Of a DNA stretch of 14,263 bases, positions 1 to 6,529 are shown one piece after another. The stretch comes from an uncultured Desulfovibrio sp. GTDB taxonomy: Bacteria > Desulfobacterota > Desulfovibrionia > Desulfovibrionales > Desulfovibrionaceae. Under the pieces are notes generated by a model, which had not been told where the DNA came from, searched no databases, and saw only the letters and a list, made by a program, of their open reading frames with translations. The stretch spans positions 1-14,263 of the forward strand of contig USCL01000074.1 of NCBI GenBank assembly GCA_900553145.1, in the 5' to 3' direction. The position numbers and the translations under genes are program-made. Each line of letters begins with the position of its first letter. Positions within the stretch are counted from its first letter, which is position 1.

Positions 1-48
1 GGCAGCGCCCCCTTGCCGCCGGAGGCCTCCTCTTCCAAAGGAACTGCC

Positions 49-1170
49 ATGAAGCTGTTTGAATATCAGGCGAAGGAAGCCTTCCGCGAAAAAGGCCTGC
101 CGACCCCGAAGGGAGTACTGGTGCGTGGCATGGATGAACTGGACGGCGCGTTCGCGGAAGTCGGGTTTCCGTGCGTGCTCAAGTCGCAGGTACTGAGAGG
201 CGGGCGCGGCAAGGCCGGGCTCATCAAGGTCGTGAAGGACGCCGAAAGCGCCAAGTCCACGGCCAAGGCCCTGTTCGAGTCCGAACACAACGTCCGCATG
301 CTCCTCGTTGAGGAGGCCGTGGACATCGACCGCGAAATCTACCTCTCCATCACCGTGGACCCGGTGGAATCCAAGATCATGCTCATCGGCTGCGCCGAAG
401 GCGGCGTGGAAATCGAAAAGCTGGCCGCCACCGATCCCGACAAAATCGTCACCGTGCGCGTGGACATCGCCGAAGGGCTCGGCGGCTACCACGTCAACAA
501 CCTCACGTACGGCATGGGCCTGTCCGGGGACCTCGGCAAACAGGTAGGTGCGGTCGTGCGCGGCCTGTACAAGACCTTCCGGGCCTATGACGCGCAACTC
601 GCGGAAATCAACCCGCTGTTCATCACCAAGGACGGCAAGGCCATCGCGGGCGACGGCAAGCTCATCATCGACGACAACTCCGTATGGCGTCAGCCCAGCT
701 ATCCGCTCACCAGCGATTATTTCGATTCCGAAGTCGAATTCGAAGCCGCTCAGGAAGGCATCCCGTACCTCCAGTTCAACGGCGACATCGCGCTGATGTG
801 CGCGGGCGCGGGCCTGACCACCACCGTATTCGACCTCATCAACGACGCGGGCGGGCACCCGGCCACCTATGTGGAATTCGGCGGGGCCAACTACACCAAA
901 GCCGTCCGCACCATGGAACTCTGCCTCAAAACCCCGAGCAAGGTCATCCTCGTGGTCACCTTCGGGACCATCGCCCGCGCGGACGTCATGGCGCAGGGCC
1001 TCGTGGAAGCCATCAAGGTCCACCAGCCCAAGCAGCCCATCGTCACCTGCATCCGCGGCACCAATGAAGAGGAAGCCTTTGCCATCCTGCGCGACGCCGG
1101 ACTGGAACCCCTGACCAACACTGAAGAAGCCGTGCAGCGGGCTGTGGATATCGCTGCCGGGAGGGCCTAA
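49..1170 (+). CDS. sucC: SucC-like ADP-forming acyl-CoA ligase, beta subunit
   Basis: Beta subunit of an ADP-forming acyl-CoA ligase of the succinyl-CoA synthetase family (acyl-CoA + ADP + Pi = acid + CoA + ATP), cytoplasmic, 373 aa against about 388 in E. coli SucC. The N-terminal ATP-grasp part starts MKLFEYQAKEAF and carries the nucleotide loop GGRGKAG at about residues 51-57. EINP is at 186-189 and DGK at 202-204, both Mg/ATP residues. The C-terminal CoA-ligase domain starts at about 240. The ATG at 49 was chosen because an AAAGGA ribosome-binding site lies 6 nt upstream and the protein then begins exactly as the family does; an upstream TTG at 13 gives an unlikely extension. The stop overlaps the sucD start (TAATG). 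Oddity: family motifs NGAG and FGGIVR read AGAG (252-255) and FGTIAR (305-310), so succinate may not be the substrate. The family is certain, the substrate is not. Any promoter lies left of the window. Confidence 0.9.
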   Translation: MKLFEYQAKEAFREKGLPTPKGVLVRGMDELDGAFAEVGFPCVLKSQVLRGGRGKAGLIKVVKDAESAKSTAKALFESEHNVRMLLVEEAVDIDREIYLSITVDPVESKIMLIGCAEGGVEIEKLAATDPDKIVTVRVDIAEGLGGYHVNNLTYGMGLSGDLGKQVGAVVRGLYKTFRAYDAQLAEINPLFITKDGKAIAGDGKLIIDDNSVWRQPSYPLTSDYFDSEVEFEAAQEGIPYLQFNGDIALMCAGAGLTTTVFDLINDAGGHPATYVEFGGANYTKAVRTMELCLKTPSKVILVVTFGTIARADVMAQGLVEAIKVHQPKQPIVTCIRGTNEEEAFAILRDAGLEPLTNTEEAVQRAVDIAAGRA

Positions 1171-2051
1171 TGAGTATTTTCATCCATAAGGATTCGCGCG
1201 TGGTTGTGCAGGGCGTCACCGGCAAGGAAGGCGCTTTCTGGGCGAAGCACATGAAAGACATGGGCACGCAGGTCGTTTTCGGCGTCACCCCCGGCAAGGA
1301 AGGGCAGGACGTGGACGGCATCCCGGTTTACCATTCCGTCCGCCGCGGCATCAAAGACCATCCCGCCGACGTGGCCATGCTGTTCGTGCCCCCCAAGTTC
1401 ACCAAGGACGCCGTATTTGAAGCCCTCGACGCGGGCATCAAGAAGATCTGCACCATAGCCGACGGCATCCCGCTGCACGAAGCCATCCAGATCCGCCGGG
1501 CCGCCCTCTCCTGCGGCGCGATGGTCGTAGGCGGCAACACCTCGGGCATCATCTCCGTGGGCGAAGCCATGCTCGGCACCATCCCCTACTGGATCGACCG
1601 CGTGTACAAGAAGGGCCACATCGGCGTAATGACCCGCAGCGGCTCCCTGACCAACGAAGTCACCGCCGAAATCGTCAAGGGCGGATTCGGCGTTACGACC
1701 CTGATCGGCGTGGGCGGCGACCCGGTTCCCGGAACCCGTTTCGCGGAACTCCTCCCGCTGTACGAAGCCGACCCGGATACCCACGCCGTCGTGATCATCG
1801 GCGAACTGGGCGGAACGATGGAAGAGGAAGTGGCCGAAGCCATGGAAGCCAAGGCCTTCACCAAGCCGCTCGTCGCCTTCATGGGCGGGCGCACGGCCCC
1901 CGAAGGCAAGCGCATGGGCCATGCCGGGGCCATCGTCACCGGCGGGCGCGGCACCGTGAAGGGCAAGACCGAAGCCATCCTCAAGGCCGGCGGCAAGGTC
2001 GCCAAGCGCCCGAGCGAAGTGGGCGCGCTCCTGAACGAATTCCTCGGATAA
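1170..2051 (+). CDS. sucD: SucD-like ADP-forming acyl-CoA ligase, alpha subunit
   Basis: Alpha subunit partner of the preceding gene, 293 aa, close to the usual length of about 290. It begins with a Rossmann CoA-binding domain whose QGVTGKEG loop is at about residues 14-21. The catalytic histidine that is phosphorylated during turnover is H251 in the motif RMGHAGAI, and GVGGDP (180-185) and GELGG (211-215) are the usual ligase-domain motifs. The ATG shares its A with the sucC stop codon, so translation is very probably coupled and the two subunits are made in equal amounts. The loop that reads GPN(C/T)PG in ordinary SucD reads GGNTSG at 121-126; this loop lies near the substrate, and together with the sucC changes it suggests a different acid. 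Candidates from the wider family are malate or a sulfonated acid, but that is inference. A terminator hairpin follows directly. Confidence 0.9.
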   Translation: MSIFIHKDSRVVVQGVTGKEGAFWAKHMKDMGTQVVFGVTPGKEGQDVDGIPVYHSVRRGIKDHPADVAMLFVPPKFTKDAVFEALDAGIKKICTIADGIPLHEAIQIRRAALSCGAMVVGGNTSGIISVGEAMLGTIPYWIDRVYKKGHIGVMTRSGSLTNEVTAEIVKGGFGVTTLIGVGGDPVPGTRFAELLPLYEADPDTHAVVIIGELGGTMEEEVAEAMEAKAFTKPLVAFMGGRTAPEGKRMGHAGAIVTGGRGTVKGKTEAILKAGGKVAKRPSEVGALLNEFLG

Positions 2052-2053
2052 AA

Positions 2054-2087
2054 GGAAGGGCGGGGACACAAGGCTCCCCGCCTTTCC
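2054..2087 (+). terminator. hairpin terminator of the sucCD-like operon
   Basis: A 13-bp stem (GGAAGGGCGGGGA against TCCCCGCCTTTCC, one G-U pair) with an 8-nt loop starts 3 nt after the sucD stop codon. It lacks a long T tract, so it may be a weak or Rho-assisted terminator. The next gene has its own promoter, which supports the operon ending here. Confidence 0.65.
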
Positions 2088-2120
2088 CATCCAACCTCCC
2101 CGGCCTCTGGACGGCGGATT

Positions 2121-2149
2121 TTGACGAAGCCCCGTTCCCACTCTATGCT
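2121..2149 (+). promoter_or_regulatory. sigma-70 promoter of the binding-protein gene
   Basis: A -35 box TTGACG (2121-2126) and a -10 box TATGCT (2144-2149) are separated by exactly 17 bp. Transcription would start near 2156 and leave an untranslated leader of about 70 nt before the gene at 2224. Its place between a terminator and a same-strand gene makes it credible. Confidence 0.6.
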
Positions 2150-2223
2150 CATTGAGGCTTGTTACGGCACGCCGAAGAACATTCCGATCGGGCGGGACAA
2201 TTCCCCCCGGGTAGAGGTGACTT

Positions 2224-3267
2224 ATGAGATTCCGCGCATTGATGTGCCTTCTGGTTTTCGCCCTGAGCTTGCTTCCTTCCCATGCAAAGGCCATTGAGCC
2301 GTTGCAGACCGCTTGGATAGGCGAACATGAGGCATTCCTCGTCTGGTACGCCAAGCAAAAGGGATGGGACAAGGAAGCAGGGCTGGATCTGCGTATGCTC
2401 CGCTTCGGTTCCGGCGACAAGATCGTTTCCCGGCAAGACGATTATCAGTGGAAAATCGCCGGATGCGGGGCCGTGCCGGCGCTCATGGCCGCACAGAAGG
2501 GACAATACTACGTCATCGGCATCGGCAACGACGAATCCCTGATCAACGCCATTTATGTCAGGCCCGACAGCGAGATTCTCAAGGCCAAAGGGACGAACCC
2601 CCACTATCCTGACGTCTACGGCAGCGCCGACGCCGTGCGCGGCAAGATCGTGCTGTGCCCAGAAAAGACCTCCGCGCACTATCTGCTCAGTACTTGGCTG
2701 CATATCCTCGGACTTCAGGACGGGGATGTGAAGATCCAAAACGTCCTGCCCGGGCCAGCCGTGGACATGTTCGCCAAGGGATTCGGCGAAGCCATTTCCA
2801 TATGGGCCCCTTCTACCTATACGGCAGACCAGAAAGGATTCAAGCTCGCCGCGAATTCCTCCGCGTGCGGCATACGCCAACCCATCCTGCTCCTTGCCGA
2901 TCGTTCCTTTGCCGACAAGAACCCCGAGCAGGTACGCGCCTTCCTGCGCATCTACCTCCGCGTCGTGGACGCCATGCGCCAGGATGGGCTCAAGGCCTTT
3001 GTCCAGGACTACATTCGCTTTAACAAGGTTTGGAATGAAAAGCTGATGACGCCGGAAGAAGCCGAAGCGGATCTCGTGGCTCACCCGCTCTTCGCTCTGG
3101 AAGAACAGATTGAACTCTTCCATCCCGAGGCGGGCGCTCTGAGGGGCTGGCTCGGCGGCATCACCGAGTTCTACGGCAGAATCGGAGAGCTTTCGCAGGA
3201 ACATGTCGCCAATCTGAACACCTTTGAGTTTCTCAATGACTCGTTCCTCAAGGGCCTCCAGCAATAA
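2224..3267 (+). CDS. orphan ABC-type periplasmic substrate-binding protein (SsuA/NMT1-like)
   Basis: A 347-aa exported solute-binding protein. Residues 1-23 are a clear type I signal peptide: a basic start MRFR, a hydrophobic core, and a cleavage site after SHAKA. There is no lipobox cysteine at the cleavage site, so the protein should be soluble in the periplasm. The mature protein opens with TAWIGEHEAFLVWYAKQKGW and continues with GLDLRMLRFGSGDKI, the layout of the SsuA/TauA/NrtA/NMT1 fold that binds sulfonates, nitrate or thiamine precursors. Ligand identity cannot be read from sequence. The ATG at 2224 is preceded by an AGAGGTGA ribosome-binding site. No permease or ATPase gene is adjacent, so it is an orphan that may serve a transporter encoded elsewhere or act as a sensor. 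A role in supplying an acid to the SucCD-like ligase upstream is possible but unsupported. Confidence 0.8.
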   Translation: MRFRALMCLLVFALSLLPSHAKAIEPLQTAWIGEHEAFLVWYAKQKGWDKEAGLDLRMLRFGSGDKIVSRQDDYQWKIAGCGAVPALMAAQKGQYYVIGIGNDESLINAIYVRPDSEILKAKGTNPHYPDVYGSADAVRGKIVLCPEKTSAHYLLSTWLHILGLQDGDVKIQNVLPGPAVDMFAKGFGEAISIWAPSTYTADQKGFKLAANSSACGIRQPILLLADRSFADKNPEQVRAFLRIYLRVVDAMRQDGLKAFVQDYIRFNKVWNEKLMTPEEAEADLVAHPLFALEEQIELFHPEAGALRGWLGGITEFYGRIGELSQEHVANLNTFEFLNDSFLKGLQQ

Positions 3268-3286
3268 CGGATACGCCGGCAGACAA

Positions 3287-3314
3287 AAAGCGCCGTCCCC
3301 AAGGGCGGCGCTTT
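3287..3314. terminator. bidirectional terminator between convergent genes
   Basis: A 12-bp stem (AAAGCGCCGTCC against GGGCGGCGCTTT, one G-T pair) is closed by a CCAA tetraloop. On the minus strand it is followed by a T-rich tail (CTTTTTGTCT), which makes it a good terminator for the minus-strand gene ending at 3360. It also lies 20 nt after the stop of the plus-strand binding-protein gene, so it probably serves both. Confidence 0.8.
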
Positions 3315-3359
3315 CGCATGCAAGAAAGAACTCCTCTTCGAAGAGGTTCTCTCAACATT

Positions 3360-4373
3360 TTAGCGGGGATCGCTCCCCGTCGTCAGAGCTTCCATGCGCG
3401 GATCGGACGGTACAGCGGAAGTGAGGCGGGCTTCCTGCGCCTGCATGGACAGGCCCCATTCCCATGTAAAGGGCATCCCCGGCTCGGGCAGGGCCATGAT
3501 GTCGATGACCATCACGCTGCGCCCGTCCTTGTCGGCCCGCGACCAGATGAGGCTGGGAGCCCGCGCATCGACTTCGCCCGCAAAGGCCGCGCCGGGGCCG
3601 CCGCCAAGCAAAAGATGGTAACGCTGCTCCAGCGCCTCGCGGACAGCAAATTCTCCTTCGAATCCCCACGGGCTGATCCCGATGCGGATCGCGGCGTCAG
3701 AGGCGGCGTCCGCAGCGGCAAGCACCGAGGCGAGGAGTTTCGGCGTGGGCGTCTCCGTTTCCGAGGTCCCTCCAGCCGACAAGGGCGGGAACAGGATCAC
3801 CGCTACGGGCACCCCTCCGGCGTGGAAACGCTTCGTTACGGGCTTGTCGCCCACTTCGACGAAATTTCTAGGGCGCGACGCGCCGAACCATGCCGCAGCG
3901 TCCGCGGACAACATGCCGCAATCGACATGCAGGGCGTCGTACACGGCGCGCACGGTTTCCGGCGAAGCGTCGCCGGTTTTTGCGGGATCGGGAAGCCCGG
4001 TGTCAGGCGAAAACTCATCAGCCCCCACCAGCGTCAGGGTGGGCACGGGTTCGCGCCGGTATCGCTCAAGAACGGTGGCCCGCCGGGCCACGCCGCCTAC
4101 CAGCGTATGCCCTCAGGAAGGGCAGGGATGGAGCGCGCCGTGGGAATCGGCGGCATACAGGATGCGCAGGAGCGGCTGCGCCGTGCCGGAAACGGAAAAC
4201 TCCGGGGCGGTCCGCAGGCCCTCCTGATCTGGAGAAAGCCCGGAGGCCGCCGCCGGCCCGGCAAACCAGAACAGCAGCAGGCACAAGACAAGAAAGCCGG
4301 GGGAGGCGGGCTCCCCCGGACATCTGCGGGATGTCTTCACGTCTTCCGCGTTCACAGAGACGAATTCCCGCAT
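3360..4373 (-). CDS. UshA-like exported putative selenoprotein (in-frame UGA read as selenocysteine)
   Basis: One frame runs from 4373 to a stop at 3360, broken only by TGA at 4115-4113. Read as selenocysteine, the product is about 337 aa. Residues 1-44 hold arginines and a hydrophobic core (FLVLCLLLFWFAG), a probable signal peptide. ILYAADSHGALHP (71-83) matches the first motif of UshA-like metallophosphatases. The UGA is residue 87 in C84-P-S-U87-GHTLVGGVARRA, where relatives have cysteine; C-x-x-U is a typical redox motif. Family-like sequence continues in the same frame for 250 codons, which argues against a pseudogene. Later metallophosphatase metal motifs are weak or absent, so the enzyme activity is unknown. 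It resembles what I recall being annotated as UshA-like (seleno)protein (not checked). The start is uncertain: ATG 4373 has no good ribosome-binding site, and GTG at 4355 or 4340 are alternatives. It lies 6 nt after the HU gene. Confidence 0.78.
4075..4112 (-). promoter_or_regulatory. candidate bacterial SECIS element downstream of the UGA
   Basis: Immediately 3' of the UGA in the mRNA, a perfect 7-bp stem GTGGCCC/GGGCCAC (4091-4085 with 4081-4075) encloses the loop GGC. The loop G lies 29 nt after the UGA, inside the spacing I recall for bacterial SECIS elements (roughly 16-37 nt, G at the start of the apical loop). A competing hairpin right after the UGA (GGGCATACGC with GCGTGGCCC, loop TGGTAGGCG) uses the same 3' bases. 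Which one SelB would recognise cannot be decided by eye. Confidence 0.5.
4297..4319 (-). terminator. GC-rich hairpin with T-rich tail early in the selenoprotein gene (possible attenuator)
   Basis: A perfect 9-bp inverted repeat (CCGGGGGAG/CTCCCCCGG, 5-nt loop) is followed on the minus strand by CTTTCTTGTCTTGT. It looks like an intrinsic terminator about 60 nt after the HU stop codon, but it also codes for the region just before the signal-peptide core of the next gene. It could reduce read-through from the strong HU promoter into the selenoprotein gene. Confidence 0.4.
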
Positions 4374-4379
4374 CTCACG

Positions 4380-4655
4380 CTACGCGTTGAGATATTCTTT
4401 GAGTTCTTTCCCGGCGCGGAAGAAGGGGAGGCGCTTGGGTTCCACGGCGACCTTTTCACCAGTGCGCGGATTGCGGCCAGCATAACTGCCGTATTCCTTT
4501 ACCTTGAAGCTGCCGAAGCCGCGGATTTCCACACGGCCGCCTTCAAGAAGGGAATCCTTCATGCTGTCCACAAACGTGTTGACCACAAGGGTCGCCTCAT
4601 CCAGAGAAATGTTGGCCTGATCAGCCAAGGCTTTGACCAGTTCGCTTTTGTTCAT
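4380..4655 (-). CDS. hup: HU-family nucleoid DNA-binding protein
   Basis: A 91-aa histone-like protein that binds and bends DNA as a dimer. It begins MNKSELVKALADQANIS and contains the family signature GFGSFKVKEYGSYAGRNP at about residues 46-63. The DNA-contacting beta-arm follows and the protein ends with PFFRAGKELKEYLN, matching HU better than IHF (which has a TFRPGQ-type end). Length is the normal 90 or so. The ATG at 4655 was chosen because GGAG lies 5 nt upstream and a promoter sits about 25 nt before it; a longer open frame reaching 5099 would add non-family sequence across that promoter. The gene is followed after 6 nt by the UshA-like selenoprotein gene, so some co-transcription is likely. 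Confidence 0.93.
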   Translation of the reverse strand: MNKSELVKALADQANISLDEATLVVNTFVDSMKDSLLEGGRVEIRGFGSFKVKEYGSYAGRNPRTGEKVAVEPKRLPFFRAGKELKEYLNA

Positions 4656-4686
4656 GACAACTCCGTGAAAAGTGCAGTATTGCTGC

Positions 4687-4715
4687 AATATACATAAGCC
4701 CCACGGCATGGGCAA
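4687..4715 (-). promoter_or_regulatory. sigma-70 promoter of the HU gene
   Basis: On the minus strand TTGCCC (4715-4710) is followed after exactly 17 bp by TATATT (4692-4687). Transcription would start near 4680, giving a leader of about 25 nt. Just downstream lies TATTGCAGCAATA, a short inverted repeat that could be an operator. Confidence 0.6.
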
Positions 4716-5356
4716 GAGGATTTCTAACAGAAAATCACTTTTACTCTCACCATGTTGTGAAGACGCCATTGCAGTACACGCCTCTTTCGGAAGCCCCCTC
4801 TTCCTTCTCCCGCAAGGCTTTGAGAACGGTTTATGCCGGTTACGTGGCAATTTCAGATCCGCCCCGCTATGCGGCCATCGATATTTCAAAAATGGCAAAC
4901 GGTTCGCGGGCTGAGGAGAAGAAGGGGAAATCGGAAGGGGAGGGAGGAGGGCTTTCCGGAGAAGGCCCCCTCCGAACCTCCCCCCACCCTCCTTCAAAGA
5001 CTTTCGGCTGGTGGGGAGGATACGCGGCGGGAGCCCGTTCCAGCCTAGGAAGGGAAAGCCCCGGCCGGATTCCGCGAGAAAGGGCGCGCTCTGCAACATG
5101 AGACGATCAATACGGTTTGAGAGCAGTCAAGGAGGCCATGCCTTCGCAAAAGGACGCGTGGCGGAGCCCCCTATTATAAAGGAGCGGCTCGCGCATGGAC
5201 GACAGCCACGCGCGAACCGTTCTTTATTTTATGTGCCTTGATAGGGCCGCAGGGGACCCTTCCCCAAGGAGCGGAGAGGCATGCCTGAAGACGCCACGAA
5301 CCTGAACAGGCACGGCGCGCGGAGCGATTCACTCCAGCTCGCCGGAAAGCGCTCTT
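4716..5356. other. gene-poor, hairpin-rich intergenic region
   Basis: About 640 nt between the HU promoter and the 3' end of prfB holds no convincing protein gene. The short frames here lack ribosome-binding sites, except ATG 5138 (13 codons), which has GGAGG only 2 nt upstream. Visible structures are a purine/pyrimidine-rich imperfect hairpin at 4937-4983, a long imperfect hairpin at 5179-5225, and a small one at 5254-5267 (GGGGA/TCCCC). I do not recognise a tRNA, tmRNA, SRP RNA or RNase P core in it. A small RNA cannot be excluded. Confidence 0.5.
5179..5225. terminator. long imperfect hairpin, terminator-like
   Basis: A 20-pair stem (AAGGAGCGGCTCGCGCATGG against CCACGCGCGAACCGTTCTTT, two mismatches and two G-T pairs) with loop ACGACAG. 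On the plus strand it runs into TTCTTTATTTTATG, on the minus strand into CTTTATAAT. It is the best candidate for ending lnt-prfB transcription, 130 nt past the prfB stop. It could also end an unseen plus-strand RNA. Confidence 0.45.
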
Positions 5357-6509
5357 TTACTGTTGTTGCTGCCTGTTCGTGTGCTGCCACAACAGATAAT
5401 CGCGGAGCAGCTTGTCGATACGGCCGTCAAGCACCGCGTCGGTGTCGCCGATTTCACAGTTGCTGCGGTGGTCTTTCACCAGACGGTACGGCTGCAGCGT
5501 GTAGGTACGGATCTGGCTGCCGAAGCTGATGGCGTTCTTGCCCGCGTACTCGGCCTGACGGGCGGCGTCGCGCTTGCTCAGTTCCAGATCATAGAGACGC
5601 CCGCGCAGGATGCGCATGGCGGAATCCTTGTTGTGATGCTGCGAACGCTCGTTCTGGCACTGGACGGAAATGCCCGAGGGGATATGCGTGATGCGCACGG
5701 CGGAGTAGGTCGTGTTCACTCCCTGCCCGCCCGGGCCGCTCGCGCAGAAGAGATCCACGCGCAGATCCGCTTCCTTGATCTCGATCTCGATGTCGTCCCC
5801 GGCGTCGGGGATCACGTCCACCGAGGCGAAGGAGGTGTGGCGGCGTCCCGAGGAGTCGAAGGGAGAAATGCGGATGAGGCGGTGGATGCCTCGCTCGCCC
5901 TTGAGGAAGCCGTAGGCGTTCTCCCCGGAGATGCGCAGGCTCACGCTCTTGATCCCGGCTTCATCGCCGGGCAGGAAGTCCAGCTCCTCAACGGAGAAGC
6001 CGTGCGCGTCAGCCCAGCGCAAGTACATGCGCTGCAGCATCTGCGCCCAGTCCTGAGCTTCGGTGCCGCCCGCGCCGGGATGGATTTCGAGGATGGCGTC
6101 GGCGTGATCCTCTTCGGAAGAAAGGAGCAGGTTGGTTTCCGTTTCCTCAAGCAGCTCGGTGAGGCGATCGATTTCCGCGCTCAGCGACTCGAGCGCCTCG
6201 GCGGCGTCGCCGCCTTCCTTGATTTCCACGCCGCCGGAAAGTTCCTGCGCCATTTCCTGCCAGTCCAGCATGGAGGCATGGCAGTTCCTGAGCGTATCAA
6301 GACGGCCCAGCTCCCCTTCCAGACGGCTTTTTTCGCGCAGGACCGGAGTCAGCTTTTCCGGGGCGTTCCACGCGTCGGGCGCGGAAAGCTCCTTCTCTAT
6401 TTCAGCGAGACGGGCAGACAGTGAAGGCTGGTCAAAGACGCCCCCAGAGCGTCTCGAACTGCGAGGACAACGCCGCGATGCGGCTTTTCAAATCAGCAAG
6501 CTGAAGCAT
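5357..6509 (-). CDS. prfB: peptide chain release factor 2, with programmed +1 frameshift
   Basis: RF2 ends translation at UGA and UAA. The zero frame begins at ATG 6509 (AAGG about 7 nt upstream) and encodes 25 codons ending LWGRL, then meets TGA at 6434-6432. Skipping the T at 6434 continues GAC CAG as DQPSLSARL in the +1 frame and stays open to TAA at 5359-5357, for about 383 aa in total (E. coli 365). SPF at about residues 215-217 (in SPFDSSGRRHTSF) is the RF2 stop-codon anticodon motif. GGQ at about 260-262 (GPGGQGVNTT) is the catalytic peptidyl-tRNA hydrolysis motif. The 45-residue SPF to GGQ spacing equals that of E. coli RF2. The gene lies 20 nt downstream of lnt, so the two form an operon. 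Regulation is autogenous through the frameshift: low RF2 raises shifting at its own UGA. Confidence 0.93.
6431..6446 (-). promoter_or_regulatory. prfB programmed +1 frameshift site
   Basis: The minus strand reads TGGGGGCGTCTTTGAC. GGGGG acts as the internal Shine-Dalgarno-like stimulator, CTT is the slippery leucine codon, TGA is the in-frame stop, and the following C gives the poor-termination context. The order and the short spacing match the well-known RF2 autoregulation site. Confidence 0.93.
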
Positions 6510-6529
6510 TGGATATCCTTGTCGTTCGG

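Noticed and set aside
1167..3264. Long minus-strand frames (1167-2420 and 2149-3264) opposite sucD and the binding protein
   Set aside because: No ribosome-binding site or recognisable domain; they cross the terminator and promoter of the plus-strand genes.
3360..4091. Reading the UshA-like gene as a decayed pseudogene or as a separate gene starting at 4091
   Set aside because: Only one stop, of the UGA type, in a C-x-x-U motif with the frame kept on both sides, and no ribosome-binding site at the GTG at 4091. Selenocysteine is the simpler reading, though reads should confirm the TGA.
3318..4697. A 459-codon plus-strand frame opposite the selenoprotein and HU genes
   Set aside because: It runs antisense through the HU gene and start and shows no domain; the minus strand explains the region, with a promoter and a terminator in the right places.
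4656..5099. N-terminal extension of HU up to 5099
   Set aside because: HU proteins begin at MNKSEL; the extension crosses the HU promoter and ribosome-binding site and has no family sequence.
5138..5179. A 13-codon frame with AAGGAGG just before ATG 5138
   Set aside because: The ribosome-binding site is too close to the ATG, and no gene lies downstream on that strand for a leader peptide to control.
6432..6434. Reading the early TGA in prfB as a disabling mutation
   Set aside because: The context GGGGG-CGT-CTT-TGA-C is the normal RF2 programmed frameshift site.
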